Assembly: GCA_003255025.1 (NCBI GenBank)
Contig: QANY01013831.1
Location: forward strand, 703,653 to 767,652
Length of the DNA: 64,000 nt
Direction: 5' to 3'
DNA from: Datisca glomerata
Taxonomy: Eukaryota > Streptophyta > Magnoliopsida > Cucurbitales > Datiscaceae
Of the stretch, positions 35,378-47,469 are shown piece after piece. Numbering within the stretch: the stretch's first letter is position 1; every line of letters starts with the position of its first letter. Position numbers and translations under genes: made by a program. Under the pieces are notes generated by a model. It saw only the letters and a list, made by a program, of their open reading frames with translations, did no database searches and was not told the origin of the DNA.

Positions 35378-37290
35378 ATGGTCAGAATAATTATTCAAGA
35401 TTTTGATTTCTCAACAATTTCTCTTGTTGATTCAAAGACGGATTTGAATTGTATGCAGGAAGGGCTCGTTCCAATCAAGTGCTTCAAGAAGACAAAAAAA
35501 TATTTGTCCTCTACCAATGATACTCGAATGCATATCAGTTACGAAATCCCCAAAGTTCATATTTGCCAAGATAATGTATGTTTCAAAACATCATTTGTCT
35601 TAGTAAAAAATATGACGGATAAAATCATTCTATGTTTATCATCTATTTTTCTGTTGTATCCTTTTACCACAAAGTATGATGAGAAAATTACTTATATGAA
35701 GGATAAACCTGTTAAATTCACGTTTCTTTCTTTCTCTCACAATGAAAAATTGAAAACTTTAAAAGAAAAATCTATTTCTAAAACCATAAATCTAATTTCT
35801 TGTAAAGAAAAACAATTGTAATTTTAACGGGATGAATTAAAATTCAAAAGAATTGAAGAACAACTCCAGAAACCTGCTCTTAAAAAATAAATTAAAAATC
35901 TTCGAACAAAAAATCTATAAAGAATTATGTTTTGATATTCCTAATGCTTTCTGGCACAGGAAGCAACATACTGTCAATCTGCCTTATATTAAGAGATTTG
36001 ATGAGAAAAATATCCCTACTAAGGCACGAGCAAGTCAAATGAATTCTGAAATGCTCGAATTCTACACAAAGGAAATTGTAGAACTTCTCAATAAGAATAG
36101 TATTAGAAGGAGGAAATCTCATTGGTCTTGCTCGGCCTTTTATGTCTAGAAGGCCAGTGAAATTGAATGAGGAGTTCCTCATTTAGTAATTAATTATAAT
36201 CCCCTTAATAATATTTTAGAATGGATCAGATATTCAATACTAAACAAAAGGGACTTGATAAATAGACTTAGAGATGTGGTGGTATTCTCTAAGTTTGATA
36301 TGAAATCTGGATTCTAATAAATCCAGATAAATGAAAATGATAAATATAAAACTGCATTTGTAACTTCATTTGGCCATTACGAGTAGAATGTAATGCTTTT
36401 TGGTCTTATGAATGCTCCCAGTGAATTTCAATTTCAAAATATAATGAATGAAATTTTTAATCAATTTACTGATTTCTCAATTGTTTACACTGATGATGTT
36501 CTCATTTTTTCTAACTCATAGAACAACATTAGAGACATCTTGAATCATTTACTAGGATAATAAATCAAAATGGTTTAGTTATCTTTGCGAGTAAAATTAG
36601 ATTATTTCAATCCAAAGTTAGATTTCTAGGATTTGAAATACATCATTCAATAATTAAATCAATTAATCGGGTAATACTATTTGTGGATAAATTCCCTGAT
36701 GAAATCCTAGACAAAACACAATTACAAAGACTTCTAGGATCTTTAAATTATATATATGACTTTTATGACAAATTAAAAATTGATTGCAAGCCCCTATTTG
36801 AAAGGCTAAAAAAGAATCCTCCTCATTGGACATTTGTCCATACCAATCTAAAAAAAAGAATTAAAACGCATGTTAATACACTCTCTTATCTTGGCATTCC
36901 CGCAAATAATTTTTTCAAAATTATCTAGACTGATGTTTCTGAAATAGGATATAGAGGTATCTTGTTACAGAAAATCTCTCCAGAGTCGCCTGAACAGATT
37001 GTTAGGTTTACATCTGGAACATGGTCTCAATCCCAAGTTAATTATAGTACAATTAAAAAGGAAATATTATATGTTGTCCTATGTATACAAAAATTGCAGG
37101 ATGACTTGTTGAATCAAAAATTCTTTTTAAAAATTGATTGTAAATCTATGAAACATGTTTTGGAGAAAGATGTTAGAAATATTGCTTCGAAACAAATTTT
37201 TGCTCGATGACATTCCATACTTAATACTTTTTATTTTAACATTGAATTATTAAATGCATTAATAATTCAGTTCCTAATTTTTTGACCCGT
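35378..37290 (+). pseudogene. Copy B protease-reverse transcriptase-RNase H, broken
   Basis: Protease (35378-35700): active-site region reads LVDSKTDLNC, with the Asp kept and the flexible Gly lost. RT (35850-36900) has a complete N-terminal half (VNLPYIKRFDEKNIPTKARA, then SHWSCSAFYV) and a catalytic box YTDD near 36490-36500; stops replace a Trp and several Gln. RNase H (36900-37210) retains the TDVSE, KKEIL and IDCKS segments bearing the catalytic Asp/Glu/Asp. It is the only RNase H of the cluster preserved end to end. Numerous nonsense changes make it non-functional. Confidence 0.88.
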
Positions 37291-37299
37291 GAATTTTTG

Positions 37300-38658
37300 T
37301 AGAGACAACAAGATGGGGTCAATGCCTCAGGCCTCGAAGAAAATAGTTAAAGGGGAGTCATCGACTCCACAATTGACCCTTAAGGCCCAATTCAAAGAAA
37401 ATCCTTTTGCCCCAAGAAATACTCAAATGACAATACTCGAGTCTATCAGGCCTAACTACCAATCTGCACTGGTAAACTAATTTGACCCATTTACAGTCTC
37501 TAAACCATTCGATCCATAATTGGTGAACCAACCAGTCACAAAATACAAAAGGTCATCCCCATATTATAGGAAGACCCTAATAAGAATCTCTTTTACGTTG
37601 AACCCCTATTTGCTAATTTAAAAAATCTCATTAAAATAGCAAAATTTCATTTTCTTCCAGACTTCCATTTTGTCCCTGGTCACAAGGACAAAAATCACAG
37701 CTTCTATAGAGACATTCTCTTATGAACAAAATCAGTAAACATCAGTCCAATAACCAGTACAGAAGGAAAGATTCTCTATCATTCCTTCTAGATCCTCAAA
37801 ATAATAACTTCGGAGGAACGGAAAATCCATTCTTCAGGGTTAAAACCCCTTTAAATAAAAAATAATACAATTATTTTGACTATATTGATGCTTGACAAAT
37901 AATTTTCTTGCATTAAAATAGTGAACTTTCTCATTCTTGATTTTTGAACATTGACAAAAATTTCAAGGTCAATTTCCCAAAATGGTTTTTAAGATGGTTG
38001 TCTATCCATGGCCCTGTCTTGGAAATATTCCCTATTGAACTTCAACAAAATTTCAATTTATTTTTAAAATTATTCAAACCCTCAACAATTGAGGATTCTT
38101 TGCCACCAATAATTTATTTCATAAACAAATTTAAAATCCCATGGATCCTTAAATGGCAATATTCACTAGACAAGACTACGTCAAATGGTGGGACAAATTT
38201 AGTACTCTGAAAATCTCTACCGTCATCAATGATGAATTTGCAAATATCCACCCACAATTGAAATAATCAAACCACCTTCAATGGCCCCATTAAAAATTAA
38301 GGAGCCAGATAGCCAAAACCCACAAATAAACCAACCCAAATCACCCAATTCTTCCCGAGAATCAAAGCCTAAATAAAAACCTTCTCCAAAAGGAAAGGCC
38401 AAGGCTACTAAATCCAAATCAAAATAGGAGTTAATACAAAAAATTCTCATTCTTCTTGAAGATAATACTGACTCTGACTCTGAATCACCAGTAGAGTCAA
38501 ATCATCTAGTTAAAAATGATAAGAGACAAACGTTCAAAGCTACCTCTCAACAATTGAAGGGAAAATCACACGTTCACGTTCTTCCACAGTGGGCTTATGA
38601 TCCCTTTCAGGATTCATAAGACCCATTCGATAATATCAACCTCAGTGATGACGAATGA
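37300..38658 (+). pseudogene. Copy B C-terminal polyprotein domain, broken
   Basis: Begins right after RNase H, with no AlkB between, at MGSMPQASKKIVKGESSTPQ. It runs through a His/Phe-rich segment (HNFYRDI-like, about 37690), a Trp-rich segment (WFLRWLSIHGPVLEIFPIEL, about 37980) and a YVKWWDKF-like stretch (38180). A Lys/Ser/Pro-rich linker follows, then an acidic C-terminus ending INLSDDE and a stop at 38656. Function unknown; its terminal position recalls transactivator-type proteins. Confidence 0.6.
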
Positions 38659-39092
38659 AAAAGAATAATTTACCTTTGGTAAAATGCCAATGTTTGAATA
38701 CTTCAAGGAATCAAATAACTTTGAAGATGACACCAGAGCACAATGCAAATGTCATAATAATCTTCGAAGACAAGCAATAGTCATAAATGACTTTCCAAAG
38801 ACAGAAGTCCAAGATAGCAATTATCAAGGATCAACAATAAAGGCTACACCAGAATAAAGCAACGATCAAGACAAAAAATCGAAGATAACAATTATCAAGG
38901 AATCTTTGTAATTTGATGTTTTTTATAATAATTGTACTAGTTGTCGAATAATTGGGCAACTATTTACGCTTTTTACTATTTCTAGTCAAAAGTAAAAATA
39001 TAAAATATTTTTATTTTTATAGAATAAAATAGTTCAAGTAAGTTATGGGTTCCCAATGAACTTCACTTTACTTGGCTATAAATAGTCATCCA
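38659..39092 (+). other. Copy B 3' non-coding region, truncated after the TATA box
   Basis: Viral intergenic sequence homologous to 30435-30670. It contains GGCTATAAATAG (39074-39085) and ends a few bases later at the junction with fragment D, where GGAT is shared by both partners (microhomology). Confidence 0.7.
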
Positions 39093-39094
39093 TC

Positions 39095-40780
39095 CATATT
39101 ATATGAATCTCTGAACCTATTACGTTTATTAAGATTGGCTGGGTCATTATTGTGTTGGGCTAGACCTTCCCAATCTGGTTTGTATTCTTCGCTCAAGGTA
39201 CCTAAATTTAGAACTAAGAGTTGAAAATTAACATGAGGTAAAGTTCCTTGAAAATTTGATTTTGTGGGTGTTTCAGCTTCGTCAGATTGTCCTGACTTAT
39301 TATCGAAGACTCGCTGACTAACTTGAGAATTTATAGTTATTCCTTTAAGTCTATAATTTTTAATTTTTTAATTCTTATTCTAATTTTTGAATCCTAAGAT
39401 CTTGATCATTATTGAGAGATGATTCAGAAAAGAAATTTCTAAGGGTACTAGACTGGCAATACTCCCTAATTTGAGGATTAGAACTCGAAGATTGGAAATT
39501 AATTTTAACAGTATCATCCATGTATTGTTGGATGTAATCTACATCTTCAATTGGCCGTTGTATTGGAGTAGGTTGTCTTTCATTGGTTAAAAGCCAATTT
39601 GAAGGTAAAGTAATAATATCAGACCACCTACTTGTTTTAGAGACTCTAATATTTGCATTACCTTGCCTAGATTGAATCAATATGGTTTGATTTTTGAGAC
39701 TCCTATTGATGACTTAAAAATTCATATTGGTTTTTGTGACTTTGTAATGAATTCTAAAAATTAAAGCTAAGGGTTGGGTACCTTCTAGAACTTGGTAACA
39801 ACTAGTTTTAATATTCAAAGTTAAAGATTTTAGAGTATAAGGGTCTGTTAGACTAACAGAAAAATATGAAAAATAATCAAAATGTATTAGACCATTACAA
39901 AGTAAGGATTCAATTAATCCTAAAATATTATCGTTAAAATTAGTAAATCTTGCATCACGCAAGGCTAACAAGACAGAGGTATTTAGGCCTCTCCTTGTGA
40001 GTGGTTTAACTCCAAACTAGAATAAACCAAAATGAAGGAAATTTTATCCTTCTTCAATATGATGTTTTCTTGCTTTGGAGTAAAATAATTGACAAGTTTC
40101 ATGCTCTTTCCTAAGAGCATATATATTTTTAATTATTTTTACATAATGCTGAGGCTTGAAAGAAGCAACAAACCATGTTGATTTGTAAATATTTTTATTT
40201 GGGATTTTGGGTATATTACATACTCTATGATCTACTTGATGATCTACTATGTAATCTAAATGTTCTTCATTTATTATGTCCGGAATTGAAGTTATTGTAG
40301 ACCTATTATTACTAGAAGAATTACTTCTAAATAATTTGCTCATTGCTAAAAAATAACTAAATTATTCTTATGATTGAAAATTTCATACTGTATTTTGATT
40401 ATTAATCTGTTGTGACTTCTACAACCTCCTATTAGATTATTTCTTCTCCAACCTGCCTCTACAACCACCCTACTCTTAGGATTTACCTCTCTAAGAGGTC
40501 TTACTGAGGTGCCTAAAGCTAAACAAATAGAAGTTGATATGTCAGCTTCTAATAAAACAGGTTCATAGATTAGATAAACAAATATTATAGAAAAATAATC
40601 AATTATAAAGATAACCAGCCACTTGGACGGAGAGTGAGATTAAATAAAAGCAATGATTCAGGTAAGCAATTGATAAACAACAAGAGCAATAACAAGCCAT
40701 AAAAGCGGTGAAGAACAATATTTATGCAGATTAATGAAGTAAATAGTAGATACACTCGACAAGGTTTGGCTCTGATATCA
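39095..40780 (-). pseudogene. Fragment D: leader, movement protein and start of capsid
   Basis: Reads on the minus strand from a primer site (40780-40768) through the leader, whose short ORF is interrupted, into the movement protein (ATG at 40343). The first 100 codons are open (40343-40044). After several shifts the C-terminal third is open again (39680-39375). It crosses from MP into the capsid linker without a stop, showing that MP and CP share one polyprotein frame. The fragment ends inside the capsid N-terminal region at 39095. Confidence 0.82.
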
Positions 40781-40790
40781 AAGCCAAACC
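40763..40790. repeat. Palindromic head-to-head junction of copies D and C at the primer site
   Basis: GGTTTGGCT / CTGATATCAA / AGCCAAACC forms 9-bp perfect arms around GATATC. Each strand reads a decayed tRNA-Met primer site (D minus strand 40780-40768; C plus strand 40773-40785), and the two sites overlap. Confidence 0.85.
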
Positions 40791-40800
40791 TGATAGGTTC

Positions 40801-40905
40801 TATCTATTGTTTACTTCATTAATCTGCATAAATATTGTTCTTCACTGCAATTCTGAATCTACTGTTTACTTCATTAATCTTCATAAATATTGTTCTTCAC
40901 CGCCT
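40801..40905 (+). repeat. Leader duplication in copy C
   Basis: TTTACTTCATTAATCTGCAT with the following AAATATTGTTCTTCAC block occurs twice in tandem; copies B and D have it once. Confidence 0.7.
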
Positions 40906-41255
40906 TTATGGCTGATTGCTCTTGTTGTTTATCAGTTGCTTACCTGAATAATTACTTTTATTTAATCTCACTCTCCATCCAAGTGGCTGGTTATCTTTTT
41001 AAAAGATTATTTCTAATATTTGTTTATCTAATCTATGAATCTATTTTATCAGAGGTTGATGTATCAGCTTCTATTTGGTTAGTTTCAAGCACCTCAATAA
41101 GACTTCTTAGAGACGTAAATCCTAAGGGTAGGGTGGTTGTAGAGGGAGGTTGGAGAAGAGTGAACCTAATAGGAGGTTGTAGAAGTCACAACAGACTAAT
41201 AATCAAACTACAGTATGGAGTTTTCAATCATAAGGATAATTTAATTATTTTTTAG
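40890..41255 (+). CDS. Copy C short leader ORF, 121 codons, unknown function
   Basis: Open frame at the same place as 31011-31340 in copy B, ending two bases before the movement-protein ATG (41258). The N-terminal half is hydrophobic (CCLSVAYLNNYFYLISLSIQ) with an 8-12 residue insertion relative to B. The C-terminal half is basic (KGRVVVEGGWRRVNLIGGC). Together with B it is the only viral frame free of stops. It may be a real viral short protein, or a conserved RNA element that happens to stay open. Confidence 0.45.
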   Translation: MFFTAFMADCSCCLSVAYLNNYFYLISLSIQVAGYLFKRLFLIFVYLIYESILSEVDVSASIWLVSSTSIRLLRDVNPKGRVVVEGGWRRVNLIGGCRSHNRLIIKLQYGVFNHKDNLIIF

Positions 41256-41257
41256 CA

Positions 41258-42104
41258 ATGAGTAGATTATTTAGAAGTAATTCTTCTAGTAGTAATATGT
41301 CTACAATAACTTCAATTCTATACATAATAAATGAAGAACATTTATAATACCCAGCAGATGATCAAGTAGATCATAGGGTATGAAAGATACCCAAAATCTC
41401 TAATAAAAATATTTATAAATCAACATGCTCTATTGCTTCTTTCAAGCCTCTGCATCATGTAAAAATAATTAAAAAATATATGCTCTTGGGAAAGAGCATG
41501 AAACTTGTCAATTACTTTCCTCCAATGCAATAAAACATCACATTGAAGAATGATACAATTTCCTCACTTTGGTTTAGTCCAGATTGGAGTTAAACCACTC
41601 ACAAGGAAATGCCTAAATACATCTATCTTGTTAGCCTTGCGTGATACAAGATTTACTAATTTTAACGATAGTATTTTATGATTAATTGAATCCTCACTTT
41701 GTAATGGTCCAATACATTTTGATTGTTTTTTAGATTTTTCTGTTAGTATAACAGACCCCCATATTCTAAAATTTTTAACTTTGAATATTAAAACTAGTGG
41801 TTACCAAGTCTTAGAAGGTATCCAACCCCTAGCGTTAATTTTTAGAATTCATTACAAAGTCACAAAAACTAATAAGAATTTCCAAGCCATCAATAGGAGT
41901 CCCAAAAATCAAACCTTATCGATTCAATCTAGCCAAAGTAATGCAAATATACGAGTCTCTAAAATAATTAGGTGGTCTCATATTACTTTACCTTCCAATT
42001 GGCTTTCAACCAATGAAAGCCAACCTACTCTAATACAACAACCAATTGAAGATGTAGATTACATCCAACAGCATATGGATGGTACTATTAGAATTAATTT
42101 CTAA
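41258..42104 (+). pseudogene. Copy C movement protein, broken
   Basis: Ser-rich start MSRLFRSNSSSSN, then a 30K-type movement protein as in D, with several stops and shifts. The C-terminal third (41781-42104) is open and includes FRIHYKVTKTNKNFQ and the terminal IQQHMDGTIRINF. No transposon insertion interrupts it, so it gives the empty-site reference for the CACTA fragment in copy B. Confidence 0.8.
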
Positions 42105-43790
42105 TCTTCGAGTTCTAATCCTCAAATTAGGGAGTATAGCCAGTCTAGTACTCCTAGAAATTTCTTTTCTAGATCATCTGTCAATAATGATCAAGATCTT
42201 AGGATTCAACAATTAGAATAAGAATTAACAAATTAAAAAATTAAAAATTTAAGACTTAAAGGAATAATTATAAATTTCCAAGTTAGTCAGCCAATTTTTG
42301 ATAATAAGTCTGAATAATTTGACGAAGATGAAGCACCCACAGAATGAGATTTCTAAAGAACCTTACCTCCTGATAATCCTCAACTCTTAATTCTAAATTT
42401 AGGCACCTTGAGCCAAGAATACAAACCAAATTGGGAAGGTCTAGCCCAACACAATAATGATCTAGCCAATCTTAATAGACGTAATACGTTCAAAGATTCA
42501 TATAATATGGATAAAAAAGCATATTTACTGAATGGAAGGCATTCATGCAAGAATTTAGAGTTGACATATTTTTCCTTGATTATATCGAGATTATTTATGA
42601 AAAGAATATTAAAGTAATTTCCAAATCTAAATGGGTCAAAGAAGACTTCAATGTGGTGTCTGCTAGTCCCATGATCAATTGACCAATCTTACGTGTCCAA
42701 CTCTAAGTGATTTCAACTGATACAAAAATATATTTTTGTCAAGAGTAATGACAAGGGATGATAGCAATCAACCCTTTTGGAAAGGAAAATTCATGAATGG
42801 CTTACCAAATTTATGTGCCCATAAAATTAGGACAATCCTTAATAATGACCTAGAAAACATAATTACAACAATACAAAAGAAATATCTTAGAATGTGTATA
42901 GATATGAAAATTAATAAACAAATTAAAAAAAGCTACCAATATGTTTACCCACTATTGCTCCTTCCTAGAAAATAATAAAAACCCTCATTTAAGCCCTAGA
43001 AGTACCCACAAGCCTTATAAGATATATATTTCAATAAGAAAATATAATAAAAAATCTATTGAAAAAGGTAAAATTAAATGTTTTCAATGTGGTCAGAATG
43101 GTCATTTTTTAAACATTTGTTAGGTTAAAAATAAAACTAATCAAATAAAAATCTCTGAAGAAGATAAACATGAATTATTTAAAATATTAAAAACAATATA
43201 TTATTACGAAAGCAGTGATGAAGATTTAGGAGAATTTGATTCCAATGAATCCTCTGAATATAACTCTTCATTTTCTAAGAATGATTCTCCTAACATCTCT
43301 ATGGGGTGCAAGGATAGTTGTTGTCAAAAAATAAATGTTTTAAATAAAAATGAAGAACGAGAAAACCTCTTGTGAGATTTAATTAGCAAAATTAAAAATC
43401 CAGAATTAAAATAAGGATATCTTGAAAGACTTAGAAATGTAATTCTAAAAAAAATACTAAATCTAATAATAACAATACTGCAAGGCTTTTGTAAACCCTT
43501 GAAAAATTCAATTAGGTTAAAGGAAAGGATAAAAAAGTTACTCTTCAGAAACTTTAAAAAGAAATTAAAAATATTAAATTTGAAATAAAAAATTAAAAAA
43601 TTCAAACACAAAAATAAAAGAAGAATTAAACATTTTAAAAATAGAAAATTTAATTAAGAATCATGAACTAGGAGAATCTAGTAAATTCTCAATTTCTAAT
43701 AATGAGGTTGAAGAACATATTTTCAACAGTCAAGATAATGATAATTTCATCCAAGTCCTTAAATATATCAAAATCAATAAATGGCGCATA
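42105..43790 (+). pseudogene. Copy C capsid region with large internal deletion
   Basis: Begins as in B (EYKPNWEGLAQHNND), but near 42663 it jumps to sequence that in B lies about 1.1 kb further on. This removes the acidic repeats and part of the middle domain; the joint lies in a CATGATCAATTGACC stretch. The CCHC zinc knuckle is intact here (KCFQCGQNGHFLNIC, about 43078-43122) and is followed directly by a stop. Acidic tail and coiled-coil-like linker follow (43140-43780). Confidence 0.78.
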
Positions 43791-43794
43791 AAAA

Positions 43795-44835
43795 TCAGAA
43801 TAATTATTCAAGATTTTGATATCACAGCAATGGCTCTTGTTGATTCACGAGTATATTTAAATTGTATGTAGTAAAGACTAGTTCCAACCAATGGTACTCG
43901 GATGCATATCAATTATGAAATCTCCAAAGTTTATATTTTTCAAGACAATGTATGTTTCAAAACATCGTTTGCCTTAGTGAAAAATATGACGGATAAAATC
44001 ATTTTGGGTTTACTATTCATTATTTTGTTGTATCATTTTACCACAGATCATGATGGGATAATTACTTATCACATGGATGAAACTTTTAAATTCAAATTAC
44101 TTTCTTTTTCACTTAATGGGAAATTGAAAACATTAAAATAAAATTATGTTTTTAAATCCATAAATTTAATTTCTTGTAAAGAAAGACCATTGTGTTTTTT
44201 GCAAGATAAAATAAAATTCAAAAGAATTGAAGAATAACTTCAAGATACTACTCTTCAAAATCAAATTAAAATCTTTGAACGAGGAGTTCCTCGTTTAGAA
44301 ATTAATCACAAGCCCTTTAACAATATTTTAGAATGGATAAGATATCCAATATCAAACAAAATACACTTAATCAACAGACTTGGAGATACTTTTGTATTAT
44401 CTAAAATTGACATAAAATCTAGATTTTGGAAAAACCAGATAAATAAAATTGATGAATACAAAATTGCATTTAGTAGTTATAAATGGAAAATAATGTCATT
44501 TGCTCCAAGTACAATTTTCAACCAATTCACGGATTTCTTAATTGTCTGCATTCTTATTAAACAATACTGGTTAAATTTCTCAATTGTTTGCATAAGTAAT
44601 ATTATTATTTTTCTAAATATGTTAAACAATACTGAAAACACTTTAAATTGTTTGTCAAGATAATAAAATAAAATAGTTTAGTTATATTTGCAAAAAGAAT
44701 CAAATTGTTTCAATCCAAGATTAGATTTTTAGAATTTGAAAATTTATTATATCATTACTAAGGCAATTAATCAAATCATACAAATTTTTTTATTAAATAA
44801 AAAAATTAATTAATTACAAATTTACAAAACATGTT
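43795..44835 (+). pseudogene. Copy C protease and deleted reverse transcriptase
   Basis: Protease remnant at 43800-44140 (active-site region degraded; ILG-L segment and hydrophobic core still readable). RT remnant at 44280-44835. It starts at RGVPRLEINHKPFNN directly after the pre-RT spacer, so the N-terminal RT block is deleted exactly as in A. The YxDD box is lost within a local duplication (TTCTTATTAAACAATACTGG), and a deletion carries the frame to AAACATGTTTTGA in the RNase H region. Same lesion set as A. Confidence 0.8.
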
Positions 44836-44944
44836 TTGACCTTACTTCCAATAGAGTTTTGCCAGGTAACAGTCTAGTTTTAATATTTTTTATTTCATTA
44901 TTGATTTTATTCAAGATATAATTAATTCAATGCATGACTCTCTT

Positions 44945-45480
44945 TCGTATAAATATTTGTTGGAAATCAATCAAAGATTCTTCAATAGAAGAATTCGAGG
45001 AATCTGACCTACTAGAATATGGAAAGATAGAACTCAGAATAGTCAATCAAAATTCTTTCATAATAAAAAAGTTCAATGGCAGGGCAACCGTTTTTTGTTA
45101 AAAAATCTCATCCATTAATTATGGTCATAATGGATTTGAATATCCAAGAAATGACTGAATTAATGAATTAGATAAAATTTTGGAAGAAATTGAATTGGGG
45201 CATGATTTCAATGCAGCCTTAATTCAATGGTATGAGAAAAGTGGAAAAATTGGTTTTCACAAAGATAACGAAATTTGTTATGATAACATAGAAATTTTAA
45301 CTGTGAACATTTTGGGACAAGTAGTTTTTAAACTCAAATTTTCAAATAAAACAATCAAAGAAATTGTTTATACTAGAAGGAACTTTCTTCGTCATGCCTG
45401 ACGGATTTTAAAAAGGTCATCGACATGTAGTAGAGTCCTTAACTAAAAGAATCAGTATCACTTTTAGAAATCATGTAAGA
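44945..45480 (+). pseudogene. Copy C AlkB-type 2OG/Fe(II) dioxygenase domain
   Basis: Second copy of the domain at 24750-25285. The best open stretch is 45180-45401. IQWYEKSGKIGFHKDNE contains the iron-binding His (45258-45260) and Asp (45264-45266), followed by EILTVNILGQVVF. After a frame change the text continues FFVMPDGF-stop-KGHRHVV (second His near 45418-45426) and RISITFR (Arg pair, about 45448-45468). Two further stops lie upstream. All predicted iron ligands and the 2OG Arg are kept, although the neighbouring polymerase is wrecked. Similarity to the A copy is roughly 70% by eye over the HxD region. Confidence 0.85.
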
Positions 45481-46775
45481 ATGATGAATGGTTCAATCAT
45501 AGAAGAGTCTTTGACTCAACAATTGGTCCTTAAGGCCCAAATCAACGAGGAGTCTTCTACTCCTAACCAAGCCCAATCAATAATATTTGGGTCCATCAGA
45601 CCTAATTACCAATCAACCATGGTCAACAAATTTGACCCAATTACTCAACCTTTTAATGCCCAATCATTCAATCATTCAATTACGAAACACAAAAAATCAT
45701 CCTAATATTTCACAAAAATATCCAGCGAAAATCTCTTTCATATTGAACCTCCATTTGCTCATTTGAATGATCCTGCTCAAATCTTCAAAGCCTATTTCAT
45801 TCTTAAATTCTGTTATATCCCTTGACACAATAGCAAAAATCACAATTTCTACAGAGACATTATCTTAGAAACAGAATCCATAAATATTAGCCCAATCAGA
45901 AATTCTGAGAAAAGAATCATTTACCATTCTTTCTCTATCCTCGGAATCATAACTATGGTGGATTGGAGAATCCATCCTTCAAGTTCCAAAACTTTTTTAA
46001 TAAAAAATAATATAATTATTTTGACTACATTGATGCATGACACAATATTTTCTTGCATCAAAATAGTGATTATTCTCACTTTTGATTTTTAAATTTTGAT
46101 AACAATCTCAAAATTGATTTTTCAGATTGGTTCTTAAAATGGTGGTCCATTCATGGTCTTACCTTAGAACTTTTTTCAATTGATTTACAAAAATGTTTTA
46201 ATTTGTTTTTAAAGGTATACAAGCCCTCTCCAATTGAGGTTTTGTTTCTCCAAATATTTTGTTTTTCAATAAAATATAAAATACCTTTAATTTTAAAATG
46301 ACAATACTAGGTTGAAAATGGAATACTCACTAGAGAGTGTTATATTATATTGTTGGAAAAGTTGAATACCTAGAAAATTATTGCATCCATTAATTATGAA
46401 TTTGCAAGTGTCAATCCCATTATGAGGATAGCAAATCCTTTTAACCAAGCTCCATTAAAAATTAATAAGCTCATTAACCTAACTTCACAAATAAAACTAT
46501 CAAGTTCAAATTCTTCCATAGCCAAATTAAAACTTGAATCCAAATCCACTTCACACGGTAAATCAAAAGCCACAAAGCCAAAGTCCAAATTGAAGCAAAA
46601 ATTATTGCAAAGCTTGCTTCTCCTCCTTGACAACAATACTGATTCTGACTCTAAACAATCAGTAGAGTCGAATCATCCAATAAAAACAAAAAGTTAATCA
46701 TCCAAGACTCTCCTCAGCCATTGAAGGACCCATCTAAATTATCGACCTCAGTGACAATGTGTGAAGAAAAATAAT
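45481..46775 (+). pseudogene. Copy C C-terminal polyprotein domain, broken
   Basis: Continues straight from AlkB at MMNGSIIEESLTQQLVLKAQ, with an open Gln/Ser/Asn-rich stretch to 45705. Shifted pieces matching B follow: a HNFYRDIILET-like segment, a WFLKWWSIHG-like segment near 46130, and an open Lys/Ser-rich stretch 46422-46697. It ends near DLSDNV and a stop at about 46773. Function unknown. Confidence 0.6.
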
Positions 46776-47469
46776 TCACCGTTGGCAAAATGCCAATACT
46801 TGAATAAAATCCAAGAATCAAATTGATAAACCGTGATGCCACCTCAGCACAATGCAACGGTCATAATGATCTTCAAGACAAGTAATAATGGCTTCTACAC
46901 AATCAACAATAAACGCACAAGAATCCAAGATATTAATTATTAAGGAATCTAATGTACATCAATATTTTCAACGACAACAATCATGACAGAGCAATTATAA
47001 AGACACGAAGACTGAGATAGCAATTATCGAGAGAAACTTTGTAATTTATCTCTTTCTGTAATTATTATACTAGTTGTCGAATAATTAGACAACTATTTAT
47101 GCCTTTTACTGTTCTTAGTCAAAGGTAGAAAAAAGTATAATTATAAAATATTTTTACTTTTGTAGAATAGAATAGTTCAGGTAAGTGATAGGTTTTCAGT
47201 GAACTCCACTTTACTTGGCTAGAAATAGTTAGCTCTCTCCCATTTCTTTCTCAAAACTTATTTTCAACTCTTAACTATTTGAGAGCAAAACTGGTTTTGA
47301 AACAAAGCTTTCTTCCTCTCCTCTTTCATAAATCTCTTCTTCTTTTTCTTCAACATTAAATAGTGAGCATGAGCACTAATTAATTGTGTAAGTCTTAAAT
47401 CTTACTTTATAATACAATTTTACTAATTTTTTGCACCCTAATACCCAGTTTTTAATTTCTTAAATTATA
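46776..47469 (+). promoter_or_regulatory. Copy C 3' non-coding/promoter region
   Basis: Homologous to the promoter regions of A and B. The TATA box is mutated (CTAGAAATAG, about 47219). CT-rich leader and TAAATAGTGAGC follow. Homology ends near TTAAATTATAA, about 15 bases before the expected primer site, where a TA run begins. Confidence 0.7.

Noticed and set aside
23649..47000. Viral frames as functional genes
   Set aside because: Stops, frameshifts and shared deletions interrupt movement protein, capsid, protease, RT and AlkB in every copy. Only the short leader ORF is open.
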